DNA of 64,000 bases from contig NC_067207.1 of NCBI RefSeq assembly GCF_026262505.1, positions 10,508,082 to 10,572,081 of the forward strand, written 5' to 3'. This document shows, piece by piece, positions 49,583-59,279 of the stretch (positions are counted from its first letter, which is position 1; every line of letters starts with the position of its first letter). This stretch comes from Trichomonas vaginalis G3. Its lineage: Eukaryota; Parabasalia; Trichomonadida; Trichomonadidae. The position numbers were made by a program, and so were the translations under genes. The notes below the pieces were generated by a model, which was not told where the DNA came from, did no database searches, and saw only the letters and a program-made list of their open reading frames with translations.

Positions 49583-50541
49583 TCGTCATTTTCAACTTCT
49601 TTAGCATATTCGTCAGGAGTTGTCTTATATTTGTTAGGAACTGTCTTTGAAAGTATATACCACCTTGAACTTTGACAAGTTTGAAACGAGGTCTGACAAT
49701 AGTAGTTTTATCTTCTGCTTGCAGTGTGTACATTTTGCCATGTTTGCCTAAAACTTCATAATATTCTCTTGTATACTTTCTTCTATTTTTACGAACACGA
49801 ATGTGAGTACCTGTCGGGTTCCCATTGTTGTCATAGTCAATAGTATTTTCATATGGGTCGCGTTTAGGTATTTCTATTTTTACTTTGTCACCTTTCTGAA
49901 GTTTGAAAGCCCGGCATTCTTTCTTGTTTGTCTCTTTTGACTAAATTATTAAATATATAGTCTTTCTCTAAGTCAGGGTTGTTTTTCATTTCTTCGGGGG
50001 AGTGGTTTCCCAAACCTTTTTGTTTACGGTTATTGTAAATATTTAAAACTTGTCTCATCTTTGCCATGGAGAAGTGTCTATATTTGTCGTCATATGACAT
50101 TTCATTTGCTTCACCACCTTGTGGTTGGTTTAAGTCTCTTAACATTTTTATACAACCGTCAATGACACCAAGAGCAGAATGGTTTTGGTCGACAATGAAA
50201 TATTGGTTTACATTTTTTGAACGCAGATAGTTTTTTACATCATCTGATTTGAAAGAACTTTCACAGTCAGATGTCAGTTTTGTTGGATGGTATTTGTCAA
50301 CGAATATTGTCAAAGCTGCTAAGATATCTAAAATAGCTTTGGACTGTAATGGTATGGCTTCACAGTATCTTGTGTTTTGACCGACAAATATTAGCCAGTA
50401 TGGTGGTCCATCTCTCTATACCTCGGAATGTTTTCCAAAGATATCCATAAACCAAGCATTTGGTGTTGAACTAAAGATTTTTATCATGAGTGCTTTTTTT
50501 GTTGCCTTAGAAACATAGGGGTCCTTGTTTGGATTCGTCAT
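49579..50541 (-). CDS. retroviral-type integrase, copy B (broken)
   Basis: Homologue of the integrase at 17602-18636, with the same core (LTSDCESSFKSDD, FIVDQNHSALGVIDG) and a basic tail with RKYTREYYEVLGKHGK. Broken, a few breaks. Convergent with the fibre gene and divergent from the next gene, as in copy A. Confidence 0.75.
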
Positions 50542-50558
50542 TTTTTATCCTATAAGAA

Positions 50559-50963
50559 ATGGGTTTATTTGGCGCATTAGCAGGATTGCATCCAGATTTT
50601 TGCCCGCAGTGGGAAACAATAGCCAGAGGTGTATTTGGAGTTTGGAAGGAAGATTTTTGAGTACATTAGGTATACTTAAAGAGAAAGCACAACCTATTAT
50701 ACAAACTGTACAGAAAGGTTGGGATGTAGCACGAAATGCAACAAATCTTATTCCCAAATCCTGAAACAAGAGGAAAAGTTCAAGGATGGATGGACAATGT
50801 AGGAAGACAAGCAGTGAAACTATTATAACAAAGCAAATGACTACTATAACCAAGCAGGACACTATATGGACCAAGGTGAAAGATTCTTTAACAGAGGATA
50901 TAACCATGCACAACAATGGGTAACAATAACCAACCTCAACCGCCTCAAACGAGGGGAATGTAA
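50559..50963 (+). CDS. Ala/Gly-rich amphipathic small virion-like protein, copy B (broken)
   Basis: Homologue of 18664-19053. The leader TTTTTTATCCTATAAGAA directly precedes the ATG. Broken. Confidence 0.45.
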
Positions 50964-50982
50964 AGTTTTTTATTGAGATGAA

Positions 50983-51136
50983 ATGAACAATACAGCATTG
51001 AGACAAATGGGTTCAAGATGGATTTGTCGGCTTCCAGCAGTTACACCACGTGTTTGTCAAGTTCTTCCTATACCTCAGGAAGTTTTAGACCGACTTAAAA
51101 AACTAAACAACCAGTTGAAAACAAACCAAACTAAAA
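50983..51136 (+). CDS. about 50-aa small protein, copy B (broken)
   Basis: Homologue of the whole 50-aa gene at 19073-19225, with the same start region MNNTALRQMGSRW and the same ATTGAGATGAA leader. Broken in this copy. Confidence 0.4.
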
Positions 51137-51153
51137 TTTTTTACTGAGATGAA

Positions 51154-51737
51154 ATGACCGAAGAAGTTGAAACGGTAGATTTGACACCACAAACAAAAAG
51201 TTCAGAACCATTGTCAAAAACCTGTCAAAGAACTTACAGATGAAGAGAAAAATTCAATAATAGAAAGTGCCAGGTCTGGAAATACAAACCCTAACTACAA
51301 AGTCACTTTTCATAAAAATGGAACGGCTAGTATCTCAAAAAAGAAACAGACTCTCACAAATAAAATATTGAAGTCTGAAGGAGCTTTCGAGACAACAGAT
51401 GGAAAAGTTTACTTCACTGACCAACAGTTATTATAGAACATCTCATTGACTTAGAGTCGAAATATTCTAAACTTAACAACAAACACAAAAAGTTGAAAGG
51501 AAAACAAAAACAAATGGCATATGATATTTATGAAGATGTTGACGACACAACTGTTCCTGCAGGTGAGGTAAAGTCAGAGAAACCGAAAAGTGACGAAAAC
51601 CGATAGAAGAAGAAAAACCAAAAACTGAAGATAAACCAAAACCAAAGTTTAGTTTGGAAACTAAACCAAGTCAACCTTCATTAGCTGGTATGGGTTGGCG
51701 TCAAAGACTTATGGCAGCAGGCGGTTATGTAAAGTAA
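51154..51737 (+). CDS. charged protein of unknown function, copy B (broken)
   Basis: Homologue of the whole 195-aa gene at 19244-19831, with the same start (MTEEVETVDLTPQTKSS) and end (MGWRQRLMAAGGYVK). Broken. Confidence 0.45.
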
Positions 51738-51767
51738 AGAAAAAAATATTTTTTTATTTTTATAAAA

Positions 51768-53906
51768 ATGCCCCCATATAGAATGGATAGAAAGTCTGCT
51801 AGAATAAAAGCAGAGTTGCAAAGATATGGTTGGAGAGTTTCGAAGAAGTTTAAATATAGGAAGGGAAGACCCATAAAAGTCTATGACAAATTGTCTGGTC
51901 TTCGCTACGAAATGGATTTGGAAACAGCACGTGCCAATTATCCAAACAGACTAGAGAGGTTAGAAGAAGAACGTCTTATGGACATGCCTTTCGATGTTAG
52001 TGAACCTCGAGTTGAAGGACACGACGGCTTTGCCAGATTCTACTGGAAACATGACGAACAATTGCATCCTTTGAGAAGGAAAAAAGGTAGTGCAGAGGAT
52101 GGTCATGCTCCCATGGAAGAACAAGATATGCATATGAAAAGTATCGTGAAGTTAGAAGTCAAATTACATCTGGTCGAACCTTTACAGTAAACTTTGACGA
52201 AGGAAAAACAAAGAAGGCTTCATGGGTGTACTTGCTGCAATTCAAGACGGAAATAAGAAAGGACACAATCTCAGATTGACCATAACGGATTTGGATGGTC
52301 ACATTTACTATGCAAATGGCAATGAACAAACAGCTGCAAAACTTCTTGACGCTTTCAAGACTACAAAGAGAGAACAAATGGTTGACTCCGACTCAGACAT
52401 TTTGAATGCAATTGAAGGAATTGCAAGTGTCAAGTTCGAATGGTACCAACCTAACCCTCAAGCAGTCAGACAACATGCTGGATACTTCCCGTTCATAAAT
52501 AAGTCTGACATTGACTTGACAAGGTATGGAATTTACAATTCAATTGAAACAATTGTCAATGAACCTTGTATTCTTACATGTCTCAGGAACTCTGGTCTTG
52601 TTTCAGAAGAGAAGATGAAGTATCTTGAGTCATGTGTGAAGACAAGGTACATTCTCAGAGGTCAATTGGCAAAATTGCACCGTTAGCAAATGTCAATATC
52701 CGAGTCAACATACCTACAGCTAAAGGTTTTCACATGACGACTATGTTGTTGAGTTCAAATTGCCATGGTTGAAGATTGTAATTGTCCACAACCACTTCAT
52801 GTTGAACGAAAGTCTTACAAACCCATTGTTCGGAAAAGGCAAGTGCAACATTGTCAGAGCTGTAAACATTCTTTTCGAGAAAGGTTTGTTGGAACCAATT
52901 CCAGATGACAAGCTGACAGAAACTTTTGTACCAAAAGACGAAACAAACTTTTCACTGTTAGCAAGACCAAAAGTTGTTCCAGACAAAGTTCTAGTACAAA
53001 AGAAGTACACAATTCCACAAGGAGTTGGATTGTTCGGATACCAACCTGAACCAGAAGAACTTCCAATGAGGTTGCAAGAACTTCAAGATGCTATAAATAA
53101 ACTTCCATTGAGACATCCAATTGACGTCAAATTGTATTGGAGAGCATCTGAGTTAGGTCAGAAGGTTTTATATGAAACAGGTTGCTTCGACGATGTTTAT
53201 GAGATAACAGGAGAAGTTTCTCAGAAGATAAGAGACTCACTTGAATTTCCACAAACTGGACCAATTGGTTGCGACAAGTTCGACTCAGATGAAAGATATA
53301 CTATGTCGACCTTAACGCTGCATACATGAGGTTTGTCCAATATATTCCGACTGGAATTCCAAACGAAGATGGTGAGTTCCCGGGAAGGAACTATACAGTT
53401 GGAAAAGTCATACAACAACTGTATGATATTAGGAAAGCTTCAAACCCCAAACTTGCAATGACACTCAAATTGCTTATGAATTCGACATGGGGATATTCCA
53501 TTAAGAAACCTCAAGAGATGAAGAGTAAACATTATGAGAAGGTCGACAACTTTGTTGAAAGGTTTTCTCCTTTTGTTTTGAAGTACGAATTCACTCAAGG
53601 TCAAAGTGGCTTAGTAACCACATTAAAACCTATTGTCGAACATTGGTCTTACCCTCAGTTCGCAAAGGCAGTCCTTGACAACTACAAACAAATTTTCTCC
53701 GAAGTCAAATCCAAAGTCAAGGTTTACTATGAGAACATTGACGCACTCATGACGAAGAAGGGTACAACAAACTCATTGAAATGGGAATGGTCAGTGAAAA
53801 GATGGGCTGTTTTAAGCTAGATAAGGTATTTTCCGAAGTTCATGTCCTCTCCAAGCGTAAGTATTGGGGCATACTTGAAGACGGCACAGAAATAAACATT
53901 GCATGA
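51768..53906 (+). CDS. protein-primed DNA polymerase B region (broken)
   Basis: The region begins with the basic segment shared with copy A (RMDRKSARIKAELQRYGW). In the C-terminal third KLLMNSTWGYSIKKP matches the PolB motif B pattern K-x3-NS-x-(Y/W)G, and YYENIDALMTKKG stands where motif C is expected. The segments between (CNIVRAVNILFEKGLLEPIP, DKVLVQKKYTIPQGVGL) fit a palm/fingers region. Such enzymes replicate Polinton ends from a terminal protein. Broken, with several breaks. It is the only place in the window with PolB core motifs. Confidence 0.65.
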
Positions 53907-53955
53907 AATAAAAATTTATTTTTAAAAAAAGTGACATTTTTTAATTTTATTTGAA

Positions 53956-54060
53956 ATGTACGCTGAGTTTGTTGGAGAAGACCGTTGGGAAACTTGTTTG
54001 TTAGATGAGAAATATGAAATGGCATACCATTTTAAAACAATATATTTTTACATATATTAA
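53956..54060 (+). CDS. possible 34-aa peptide
   Basis: ATG at 53956 to TAA at 54058-54060: MYAEFVGEDRWETCLLDEKY..., preceded by a T-rich leader like those of real genes in the element. The segment from about 53990 is also found in copy A just before 20,600, but without the start. Weak candidate. Confidence 0.25.
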   Translation: MYAEFVGEDRWETCLLDEKYEMAYHFKTIYFYIY

Positions 54061-54919
54061 ATGCTTCAGGTTGAAAAACAAAGAACAAAAGTAGCAGATA
54101 CAAACCGTTAGACTATATCTTTACAAATGCTGGTAGGACTATTTCAGATGAAGAAATTTCATCCCGAGCATACAGGTTTGACTATCCAATTCGTTGGCTT
54201 CAAAGTCCTTCAGATGCAAAGGCAATAGGATTTAGAAGAGTTTTGTTTTCAAATAGAACTAACGCATTTATGTTCGCAGTATATTTTCATGGGCAGTATA
54301 AAGGTCCTGATGGTCTAATAGACAAATTTGACGAAATGAGGATCTTTACAGTTCGTTCAGACGAAAGTCTTGAGAAAACTCTAAATGACTTTCAAACTCA
54401 AATGAACAAATATTATTGGGAATTTCAAGAAAAATACGACTCTTTACTAAATGGAACATACTATCTGAAACTAGAATATGACAAGATGAACTCCACCGTT
54501 TCATTTCAAAAGATTGAAATTAACCCTCCAAGAGATACAGAGTTTTTATTTTGGAAAGTAGACAAACGTTCTTGGCACAATTTCTTCGGTTACTAAACCA
54601 GAACGAACCATTACCACCAGATGGTCCATTTAAATTTATACTTCCACCAGCAGATTTGATGGTTTATAGAAACGTGTTTGACCCTCAAAATGTTATGTGT
54701 CATGCAAGTTTCAGTTCAAGCAACAATAGTTTTCTATGTATTGGTAAGGACTTTTATGACTTTGCTTCTAAATTCTACGAACCACCTAGTAACAGTTTCT
54801 CTGACTTTCAAGTTTGGTTCACAACAAATGGTGTGCAACATATTATTCCATTGTACTATGACTTTTATCTCGAATTGTCTTTCATATATAACTACGGAAA
54901 AGTGCTGAAAAAGTATTGA
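54061..54919 (+). CDS. paralogue-pair protein (plus member), copy B (broken)
   Basis: Homologue of the whole 286-aa gene at 20642-21502, with the same ends (KPLDYIF.TNAGRTI type start; SDFQVWFTTNG...ELSFIYNY end). Broken. Related to the minus-strand 47304-48152. Confidence 0.5.
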
Positions 54920-54999
54920 ATGTGAAGATATTAGAAAATAACATTTTTTCTAACATCGTAGAAAAACTCATGAAAACAATTTATTTTTGTGAATATGCA

Positions 55000-55073
55000 A
55001 GGCTCATAGCTCAGTGGTATGGGCTACCTCGTTAAAGGCGTCGAAGACCTCGGTTCAAATCCCGATTCGCGCA
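55000..55073 (+). tRNA. degenerate tRNA-like sequence
   Basis: It contains a good A box (TAGCTCAGTGG, 55007-55017) and B box (GGTTCAAATCC, 55052-55062), the internal RNA polymerase III promoters, at tRNA-like spacing. The D arm pairs (GCTC 55009-55012 with GGGC 55021-55024). The T arm pairs only partly around the TTCAAAT loop, the anticodon arm is poor (CCT/AGG around CGTTAA), and I find no good acceptor stem. A TTTTT run follows at 55076. It is not in copy A at the equivalent place. It may be a decayed captured tRNA or a pol III promoter unit rather than a working tRNA, so no amino acid is assigned. Confidence 0.45.
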
Positions 55074-55111
55074 GGTTTTTTCCTTTTATGCAGTGAAATT
55101 TCATGTACATA

Positions 55112-55292
55112 GGTTACTTTGGTGTTAGACCCTAGTGAAGAAAATAGAACGATATAAGTTTACATTTGTAAGGTTACTTTGGTGTTAGACCCTAGTGAAG
55201 AAAATAGAACGATATAAGTTTACATTTGTAAGGTTACTTTGGTGTTAGACCCTAGTGAAGAAAAATAGAACGATATAAGTTTACATTTGTAA
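55112..55292. repeat. 60-bp tandem repeat, three copies
   Basis: Units at 55112-55171, 55172-55231 and 55232-55292 (GGTTACTTTGGTGTTAGACC ... ACATTTGTAA) are identical except one added A in the last. They lie directly downstream of the tRNA-like sequence and are absent from copy A. Confidence 0.9.
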
Positions 55293-55299
55293 AGTTGGA

Positions 55300-55597
55300 C
55301 GATAAAAATCTCTGCTACTGTCAGTAAAAGTACTGCTACTGTCAGTAAAAGTACTTACTGTCAGTAAAAGTACTGCTACTGTCAGTAAAAAGGAAAATTT
55401 GAGAGGGTTTTCGACGATAAAGTACTGCTACTGTCAGTAAAAGTACTGCTACTGTCAGTAAAAGTACTGCTACTGTCAGTAAAAGTACTGCTACTGTCAG
55501 AAAAAGTACTGCTACTGTCAGAAAAAAGTACTGCTACTGTCAGTAAAAGTACTGCTACTGTCAGTAGCAGTACTGCTAGTAGCAGAGATTTTTATCG
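55300..55597. repeat. GCTACTGTCAGTAAAAGTACT array inside a 19-bp inverted repeat
   Basis: About a dozen near-identical units of about 21 bases fill the interval, with one interruption near 55388-55420. The array is enclosed by CGATAAAAATCTCTGCTAC (55300-55318) and its exact complement (55579-55597), so the whole block can fold into one large hairpin. ACTG...CAGT within each unit adds small self-complementary parts. Absent from copy A. Confidence 0.85.
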
Positions 55598-55600
55598 TTT

Positions 55601-55975
55601 GTGGTCCGACGGTTAAGCCACAAAGAATGTCCGACCGTCCCACCAACCGAGTCCATTCCCAAACCAGAGGAACCTAAAGAACCACAACAGTCTCCTCAGC
55701 AACCTCAGTTCCAGCAAGTACCTCCGAATTTCTACCAATTTCCACCTCAAGGTTACTACCCACCACAAGGCTTCCCGAACTACCCTCCTCAGCCTATGCC
55801 TTACTGCCCCAACCCTTGGATGTTCCAGCAAGCTCCACCCCAGCAATTCCAATCTCAATCCCAATCGAAGAGAGCCCAAGAGTTCGAAGAAGGTCTGAAC
55901 CGTTTACGCAAAGATTATGCCACAGCCCCTATTGAGAGAAAGTTGTTCCCGGACCCAAAAATAAAGTTTAGGTGA
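55601..55975 (+). CDS. Pro/Gln-rich protein, start unclear
   Basis: About 110 residues of Pro/Gln/Tyr-rich sequence (PKPEEPKEPQQSPQQP, FYQFPPQGYYPPQGFPNYPP) and then a helical, charged end (KRAQEFEEGLNRLRKDYA) finishing DPKIKFR. No ATG is found at the front of the open frame, which enters from the repeat unit at 55604-55643, so the beginning is missing or displaced. The GC content is higher than its neighbours. A short tail with PKPEEP in copy A (26515-26587) may be its relic. Confidence 0.5.
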   Translation: MVRRLSHKECPTVPPTESIPKPEEPKEPQQSPQQPQFQQVPPNFYQFPPQGYYPPQGFPNYPPQPMPYCPNPWMFQQAPPQQFQSQSQSKRAQEFEEGLNRLRKDYATAPIERKLFPDPKIKFR

Positions 55976-56091
55976 AGAAGTGAGATCTCACCTGTTTTTT
56001 CACCCTCTTGAATTTTCATGAATTTTCCCGAAATAAAAAATAAAGTTAGTTTTATTTTTTTATTTTTTTTATTTTGTATAAAAAAATAAAA
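55976..56091. promoter_or_regulatory. GTGAGATCTCAC module and AATAAAGTTAGTTTT leader
   Basis: GTGAGATCTCAC, a perfect 12-base palindrome (about 55980-55991), is flanked by GGTGA at 55971 and TTCACC at about 55999. This is the changed-word counterpart of copy A's module at 22603. Then follow AATAAAGTTAGTTTT and the T-rich tract leading to the ATG at 56092. The AATAAAGTTAGTTTT-type word recurs before the KilA-N and 304-aa genes of both copies. Confidence 0.6.
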
Positions 56092-57029
56092 ATGTCAACA
56101 ATCGGCACAACAACACTTCAAACAACTACAGCACCTAACTCGTTAGTCATGAATCCAACATCTATGTTAGTAGAGATGAAAAGCTTCATTCCTTCTTCAT
56201 ATACTTTCGAAACAGAAATCCAGAAGATAAAGCAAGAACTTTTAACATGTAATTTAGACTGTAGTGCGAAAGATGAAACAAATGAACAGTATCTTTATGA
56301 AATGCAGGACCTCATCGACCATTTACCCAAATTGCCTGAAATTCAGCAGCAAAAGCTCACTATTCCTGAATTCGATGAAATAGAAGTCAAAGCAACTGAC
56401 TCAGTAGAAATAAAGAAGTTCATACGAAAGGTAAACTATGAGTTTCTAGGATTTCATTGCAACCATAAGGTTATGGACAAAGATTGCGATATGGTATATA
56501 AGAATGTTTCTGACATATATAAATCTGAAGAATTTAAGACCTACGACAACTTTGTTTCGTTAGTTGCTGAATGTGTTTGGCAGATAAGAGATAAAGATAG
56601 AAGAGGTAAGGTATGGAACAAACAGATAAAACCAGCAACTTTTGAGTTAAAGAAAACCATTGACGCTTTAGTTGTTTTAGCAGGTAAGGTTTCAGAATAT
56701 AACGCAAAAATGAACCCGCAATGTTCAAAAATGTAAAGCGGCAATGAGGAGATATAACTACTCCGTCAAAGAGATAGAAAGAATGAGAAACGACTATGCA
56801 GACTTAAAGACAGAAAGAAAAACCAGCAGAAAATAAAATGGACATGTTAGAATTTCTGAACAAAAACTATCCAACAGCAGAAGATTTCCTTCTGTCTGAC
56901 GTCAAGAAGAAGTATAAAGAAACTTTCGGCATTGTTAAAACATTCGATGTACTAAAAGAAGAAATAGAGGCTACAAAACTGTTTAGGATTTCAAATATAC
57001 ATCGTACAATTCATGTAAAACGCTTGTGA
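56092..57029 (+). CDS. helical protein of unknown function, copy B (broken)
   Basis: Homologue of the whole 304-aa gene at 22919-23833, with the same FIPSSYTFETEIQKIKQELL, CNHKVMDKDCDMVYKN and C-terminal HVKRL. Its N-terminus has a few extra residues (MSTIGTTTLQTTTAPN). Broken. Confidence 0.5.
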
Positions 57030-57180
57030 AAAAAGAGGTGAAAAAACAGGTGAGATCGCACCACTTCACCTAAACTTTATTTTTGCTGAAAAATGACCAA
57101 ATTTCATGAGTTTTCCCGAAATAAAAAATAAAGTTAGTTTTATTTTTATTTATTTTTTTATCTTGTATGTAAGAACATAT
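57030..57180. promoter_or_regulatory. word module (GTGA type) and T-rich leader
   Basis: One module with GGTGA/GGTGAG words, GATC and CACTTCACC (about 57036-57071), then CTAAACTTTATTTTTGCTGAA, AATAAAGTTAGTTTT and TTTTTTATCTTGTATGTAAG before the ATG at 57181. Confidence 0.6.
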
Positions 57181-57792
57181 ATGTCAAACATTGAGTTTGA
57201 AACAGTTAAAAAGATAGACAATGACACCAAATTGGTTAGAATAGGTGATTTAAACGTAAGATACTCAAAGAAATACAACAAATATTCTTTGTCAGACATT
57301 ATATCTCCATCTGGAAAGAAAACACACGACTGGGTTAGAAATGCTTCTACTCAGAAAATTTTGACAAGAAATCCTGAGCTTATGATATCGGTAAAATTCT
57401 ATGGAACTGCAGCATATCTCATCGACAAAAGTCTTATACCAATAGTTTTGTTATGGATTGACCCAGTTGTTGGATATAACTTCATAACATATGGTTCATT
57501 CGATACGGAACGTTGCAGTGAAGGCTTACTTTACATCGTTCAGAAACCGAAGGACTTCAATACAAAGAGATATAAGATAGGAAGAACATATAATATAACT
57601 CAAAGATATGACAGTACAGTCAATATAGTCAAGGTTGTGTTTGCTAATGATATGAGAGCTGCAGAAACAGAACTACTTGAAAAGTTTGAGAAAATGTATG
57701 GTGCTCCCATAAAAGGTAAAGAAACGTTTGAAGTAGATGAGATAGATAAAGCTATAAAATTATTTGACGAAGTTGCTGAAAAATACATGTAA
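57181..57792 (+). CDS. KilA-N-like protein with T5orf172 domain, copy B
   Basis: A whole-looking 203-residue frame, homologous throughout to 24273-24887. GLLYIVQKPKDFNTKRYKIGRT and AAETELLEKFEKMYGAP mark the GIY-YIG-like T5orf172 half. Differences from copy A are concentrated in the N-terminal DNA-binding half (for example ISPSGKKTHDWVRN against LTLSEKKTSHDWVKN). That is the half expected to read DNA, and the nearby word modules also differ between copies. Confidence 0.7.
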   Translation: MSNIEFETVKKIDNDTKLVRIGDLNVRYSKKYNKYSLSDIISPSGKKTHDWVRNASTQKILTRNPELMISVKFYGTAAYLIDKSLIPIVLLWIDPVVGYNFITYGSFDTERCSEGLLYIVQKPKDFNTKRYKIGRTYNITQRYDSTVNIVKVVFANDMRAAETELLEKFEKMYGAPIKGKETFEVDEIDKAIKLFDEVAEKYM

Positions 57793-57814
57793 AAATAACG
57801 TTTACCATGTAAAA

Positions 57815-58086
57815 CGCTTGTGAGAAAACAGGTGAAAAAACAGGTGAGATCGCACCACTTCACCTAAACATTATTTTTGCTGAAAAATGACCAAATTTCA
57901 TGAGTTTTGTATGTTTTAGACCATGTGAGAAAACAGGTGAAAAAACAGGTGAGATCGCACCACTTCACCTAAACATTATTTTTGCTGAAAAATGACCAAA
58001 TTTCATGAGTTTTGTATGTTTTAGACCATGTGAGAAAACAGGTGAAAAAACAGGTGAGATCGCACCTCTTCACCTAAACATTATTT
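57815..58086. repeat. three tandem word modules (105-bp period, GTGA type)
   Basis: Modules start at 57820, 57925 and 58030. In the last, direct words GTGAG, GTGAA and GTGAG begin at 58030, 58042 and 58054, and inverted words CGCAC and TTCAC at 58061 and 58069. The offsets (12, 12, 7, 8) are exactly those of copy A's module at 24055, and the rest of the unit (TAAACATTATTTTTGCTGAA onward) is the same. Confidence 0.85.
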
Positions 58087-58490
58087 TTGTCTGATTTACG
58101 CTCATTACGATGAAGAAGTCTTGACAAAGCATGTACGAAGAAGTTTTGACAAAACATTTACGAAGAAGTCTTGACAAAACATTTACACTCATTACGATGA
58201 AGAAGTCTTGACAAAGCATGTACGAAGAAGTCATGACAAAACATTTACGAAGAAGTTTTGACAAAACATTTACACTCATTACGATGAAGAAGTCTTGACA
58301 AAGCATGTACGAAGAAGTCATGACAAAACATTTACGAAGAAGTTTTGACAAAACATGTACGTTCATGTTTGACAAAACATTTACGATGAAGTCTTGACAA
58401 AACATATACGTTCATGTTTGACAAAACATATACGTTCATGTTTGACAAAACATTTACGAAGAAGTCTTGACAAAACATTTACGATGAAAT
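58087..58490. repeat. tandem TTTACGAAGAAGTCTTGACAAAACA words
   Basis: About a dozen units of 25-31 bases in several variants (GAAGAAGTC, GATGAAGAAGTC, TTCATGTT), the same words that build the terminal repeats of copy A. Here they are internal to copy B. They are followed by a GTTAGATCTAAC module near 58518, showing that B contains both word types. Confidence 0.75.
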
Positions 58491-58596
58491 CATGAAAATT
58501 CACGAGGGTAGAAAACAAGTTAGATCTAACCTTCTACCCTAAAATATATTTTTGCTGAATTCAGCACAAAAATCTGAGTAAAATGGCATAAGATTG

Positions 58597-58730
58597 CTAC
58601 CCTCGAAAAACCGAGGGTAGAGATTCCGTACGAAAACAGTGAAGAACAGCGAGTACGTAAGAAAACGTAGTCGCCAAAACTCTATGAAAATCATGAAGCA
58701 CAGCGAGACCGACTTCCTTCGGGGTCGCCA
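58597..58730. repeat. three stem-loops with different stems
   Basis: Stem-loop 1: CTACCCTCG (58597-58605) with CGAGGGTAG (58612-58620). Stem-loop 2: GCGAGTACGT (58649-58658) with ACGTAGTCGC (58665-58674), one mismatch. Stem-loop 3: GCGAGACCGA with TCGGGGTCGC (58703-58728), imperfect. Each has an A/T-rich or TTCC loop and similar flanks (AGCGA before, TCGCCAAAACTCTATGAAAA after, for 2 and 3). They look like displaced pieces of KilA-N-like genes or a hairpin family of their own. Confidence 0.6.
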
Positions 58731-58823
58731 AAACTCTATGAAAACAGTGAATTTCCTTAAGATAGAAAAAATAAAGTTAGTTTTATTTTTATTTATTTTT
58801 TTATTTTGTATGTAAAGACAGAT

Positions 58824-59186
58824 ATGTCAACAACAGAGAACACAACAACTGCTATCGTTCATGAAGCCATAAATGAAGAATACGAGTACATACAGTTTAA
58901 CAAACAACTCCGTCTCATTCGTTCGGTCAAAGACGATATGTACCAAATGCAAAGTATTTTGACAGCATGTTTTGCTCCAGACACTAAACACGCAGACGAC
59001 TGGTTCAAAAACCAAAGCACACAAGAACTTTTGAGTGAAATTTCTCTAGACCGACTTTTTTCGGTCTTGCATAAAACACATGAAAATCGTAAAAATTTGC
59101 CAATAAATTTAAGAGGATATTATGTACATAGACTTTTAGTAAATGCAGTTGCAATGTGGGCTTCGCCTAAACTTTATTTTTATTGA
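58824..59186 (+). CDS. KilA-N-like gene, N-terminal part, copy B
   Basis: From MSTTENTTTAIVHEAINEEY to the family motif RGYYVHRLLVNAVAMWASPK, where it runs directly into the intergenic leader of the next gene. It is therefore a partial copy of the gene at 59280. A stem-loop with AGACCGA/TCGGTCT arms (59048-59067) lies in the coding region and is read as LDRLFSVL. Probably not functional on its own. Confidence 0.55.
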   Translation: MSTTENTTTAIVHEAINEEYEYIQFNKQLRLIRSVKDDMYQMQSILTACFAPDTKHADDWFKNQSTQELLSEISLDRLFSVLHKTHENRKNLPINLRGYYVHRLLVNAVAMWASPKLYFY

Positions 59187-59279
59187 ATTCAGCACAAATT
59201 TCATGAATTTCCTTAAGATAGAAAAAATAAAGTTAGTTTTTTATAAAATATTTTTTTTATCCGGAATATAAAGACAGAT

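Noticed and set aside
55300-55597. CRISPR-like array
   Set aside because: Units are contiguous with no unique spacers and the host is eukaryotic; it is a plain tandem array within an inverted repeat.
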